Source: DASYUM01 sp036001225 (lineage in GTDB: Bacteria; Methylomirabilota; Methylomirabilia; Rokubacteriales; DASRDR01). Taken from it: DNA of 6,438 nucleotides. Shown here piece by piece: positions 5,863-6,438 of this stretch. The position numbers and the translations under genes were made by a program. Below the pieces are notes generated by a model. The model saw only the letters and a list, made by a program, of their open reading frames with translations. It was not told the DNA's origin and did not search any database. Position 1 is the stretch's first letter, and every line of letters starts with the position of its first letter. The DNA lies in the NCBI GenBank assembly GCA_036001225.1, contig DASYUM010000047.1:1-6438 (forward strand). Direction: 5' to 3'.

Positions 5863-5915
5863 CGTGCTCCGTACTCTATCAGAATCGGCCCCGCGGGACG
5901 ACGCGCCGGGCGCCG
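5863..5915 (-). other. Intergenic gap between SDR and methyltransferase
   Basis: This 53-bp gap is the longest inside the operon. It has GATAGAGT about 12 bases before the methyltransferase ATG, which could be a weak -10 for a second transcript, and GGAG as ribosome binding site. No terminator-like stem with a U tract is visible, so read-through from the SDR gene is likely. Confidence 0.3.
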
Positions 5916-6438
5916 TCAGATCATCGAGCGCGACTGGCCGCCGTCCACGTTGAGGCAGACGCCCACGACCAGGCTGGCGGCGTCGGAGGCCAGGAACACC
6001 ACGACCCGCGCCACCTCCTCGGCCCGGCCGAAGCGGCCGAGGGGCATGTCGGCCGCGATGAACGCGGCGATGCCGTCGGGGTCCTCGCGTTGCCGCCGCT
6101 CCCAGCCGCCCCCGGGGAAGAGGATGGAGCCGGGGGCGACGCTGTTGACGCGGATCCCGGCGGGCGCCAGCTCGAGGGCGAGGGCCTTGGACATCGCGAT
6201 CTCCGCCGCCTTGGCGGCCATGTACGTCGGCCGCCGGACGTAGGCGCCGCCCCACTCGCGCCCGTAGATCGAGGTGACGTTCACGATGGCGCCGCCGCCC
6301 CGCGCGCGCATCGCCGGCACCACCAGCCGGGTGGCCCGCAGGGCGGGGGTGAGGTTGAGGTCGATGGCGCGCTGCCACTCTTCGACCGCCGTCTCCTGGA
6401 ACGAGCTGCCCGTGGACCCGCCCACGTTGTTGACCAGG
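5916..6438 (-). CDS. Short-chain dehydrogenase/reductase (SDR), 3' part
   Basis: About 173 C-terminal residues of a classical SDR; the gene runs off the right edge, so roughly the first 75-80 residues, with the NAD(P)-binding T-G-x3-G-x-G, are not seen. The visible part opens with V-N-N-V-G-G, a variant of the N-N-A-G motif. It continues with 'WQRAIDLNL' and catalytic Ser in 'IVNVTSIYGREWGG'. The Y-M-A-A-K pair of catalytic Tyr and Lys follows, then 'LELAPAGIRVNSVAPG', 'RFGRAEEVARVVVFLASDAASLVVG' and 'LNVDGG'. All are hallmarks of FabG-like oxidoreductases of about 250 residues. The Ser-to-Tyr spacing is about 16, some three to four residues longer than usual, because of the loop 'AYVRRPT'. 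It oxidises an alcohol or reduces a ketone with NAD(P)(H); substrate unknown. It is the first visible gene of the thiolase-patatin operon. Confidence 0.93.
   Translation of the reverse strand, partial: LVNNVGGSTGSSFQETAVEEWQRAIDLNLTPALRATRLVVPAMRARGGGAIVNVTSIYGREWGGAYVRRPTYMAAKAAEIAMSKALALELAPAGIRVNSVAPGSILFPGGGWERRQREDPDGIAAFIAADMPLGRFGRAEEVARVVVFLASDAASLVVGVCLNVDGGQSRSMI

Noticed and set aside
3480..6243. Long plus-strand open frames (3480-4844 and 4765-6243) opposite the thiolase, methyltransferase and SDR genes
   Set aside because: Scarcity of A+T-rich stop codons explains them; no domain motif is visible and the minus-strand genes are unambiguous.
5863..6378. Long N-terminal extension of the methyltransferase frame
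   Set aside because: It overlaps the SDR gene in another frame; the methyltransferase ATG at 5862 has its own GGAG and fits the family N-terminus.

Overview
This is a G+C-rich bacterial window (third codon positions are almost all G or C) with tightly packed genes, nearly all on the minus strand. Short intergenic gaps, GTG/TTG starts, an SCP2-type thiolase, a GYD protein and an N-terminal winged-helix methyltransferase fit an environmental, probably soil or subsurface, bacterium. A Rokubacteria/Methylomirabilota or deltaproteobacterial-type lineage is possible, but there is no rRNA or marker gene to decide it. No tRNA, rRNA, CRISPR array or insertion sequence is visible.

Layout in + strand order. 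(1) At 1-757 a partial uncharacterised minus-strand gene diverges from a plus-strand GNAT acetyltransferase. (2) At 739-1101 a GYD-domain gene converges on the GNAT gene and overlaps its 3' end. (3) At 1148-1683 are two small genes for basic proteins; one has a signal peptide. (4) At 1685-2458 is a sirtuin (NAD+-dependent protein deacylase). Read on the minus strand, items 2-4 run sirtuin, 82-aa protein, 88-aa exported protein, GYD protein, and could be one transcript. (5) The 219-bp gap at 2459-2677 holds three strong hairpins: one directly after the patatin stop and two directly upstream of the sirtuin. (6) At 2678-6438 is a second minus-strand group: SDR oxidoreductase (partial), winged-helix SAM methyltransferase, SCP2/lipid-transfer-type thiolase and an exported patatin-like lipase. 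Gaps in this group are 53, 10 and 4 bp, so it is almost certainly an operon.

The SDR-methyltransferase-thiolase-patatin group suggests a lipid or acyl-CoA pathway: oxidoreduction, methyl transfer, thiolytic or condensing chemistry at a CoA ester, and ester hydrolysis outside the cytoplasm. The substrate cannot be read from the sequence. The sirtuin side is less conventional. The sirtuin is followed one base after its stop by a small Arg/Pro/Ala-rich protein and then by a secreted Lys/Arg/Ala-rich protein. The most unusual regulatory detail is the sirtuin translation start: a 27-nt hairpin lies between a strong purine-rich Shine-Dalgarno sequence and the ATG, and folding it out would give normal spacing. 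The very long plus-strand open frames across the minus-strand genes are G+C-driven shadows and are not annotated.
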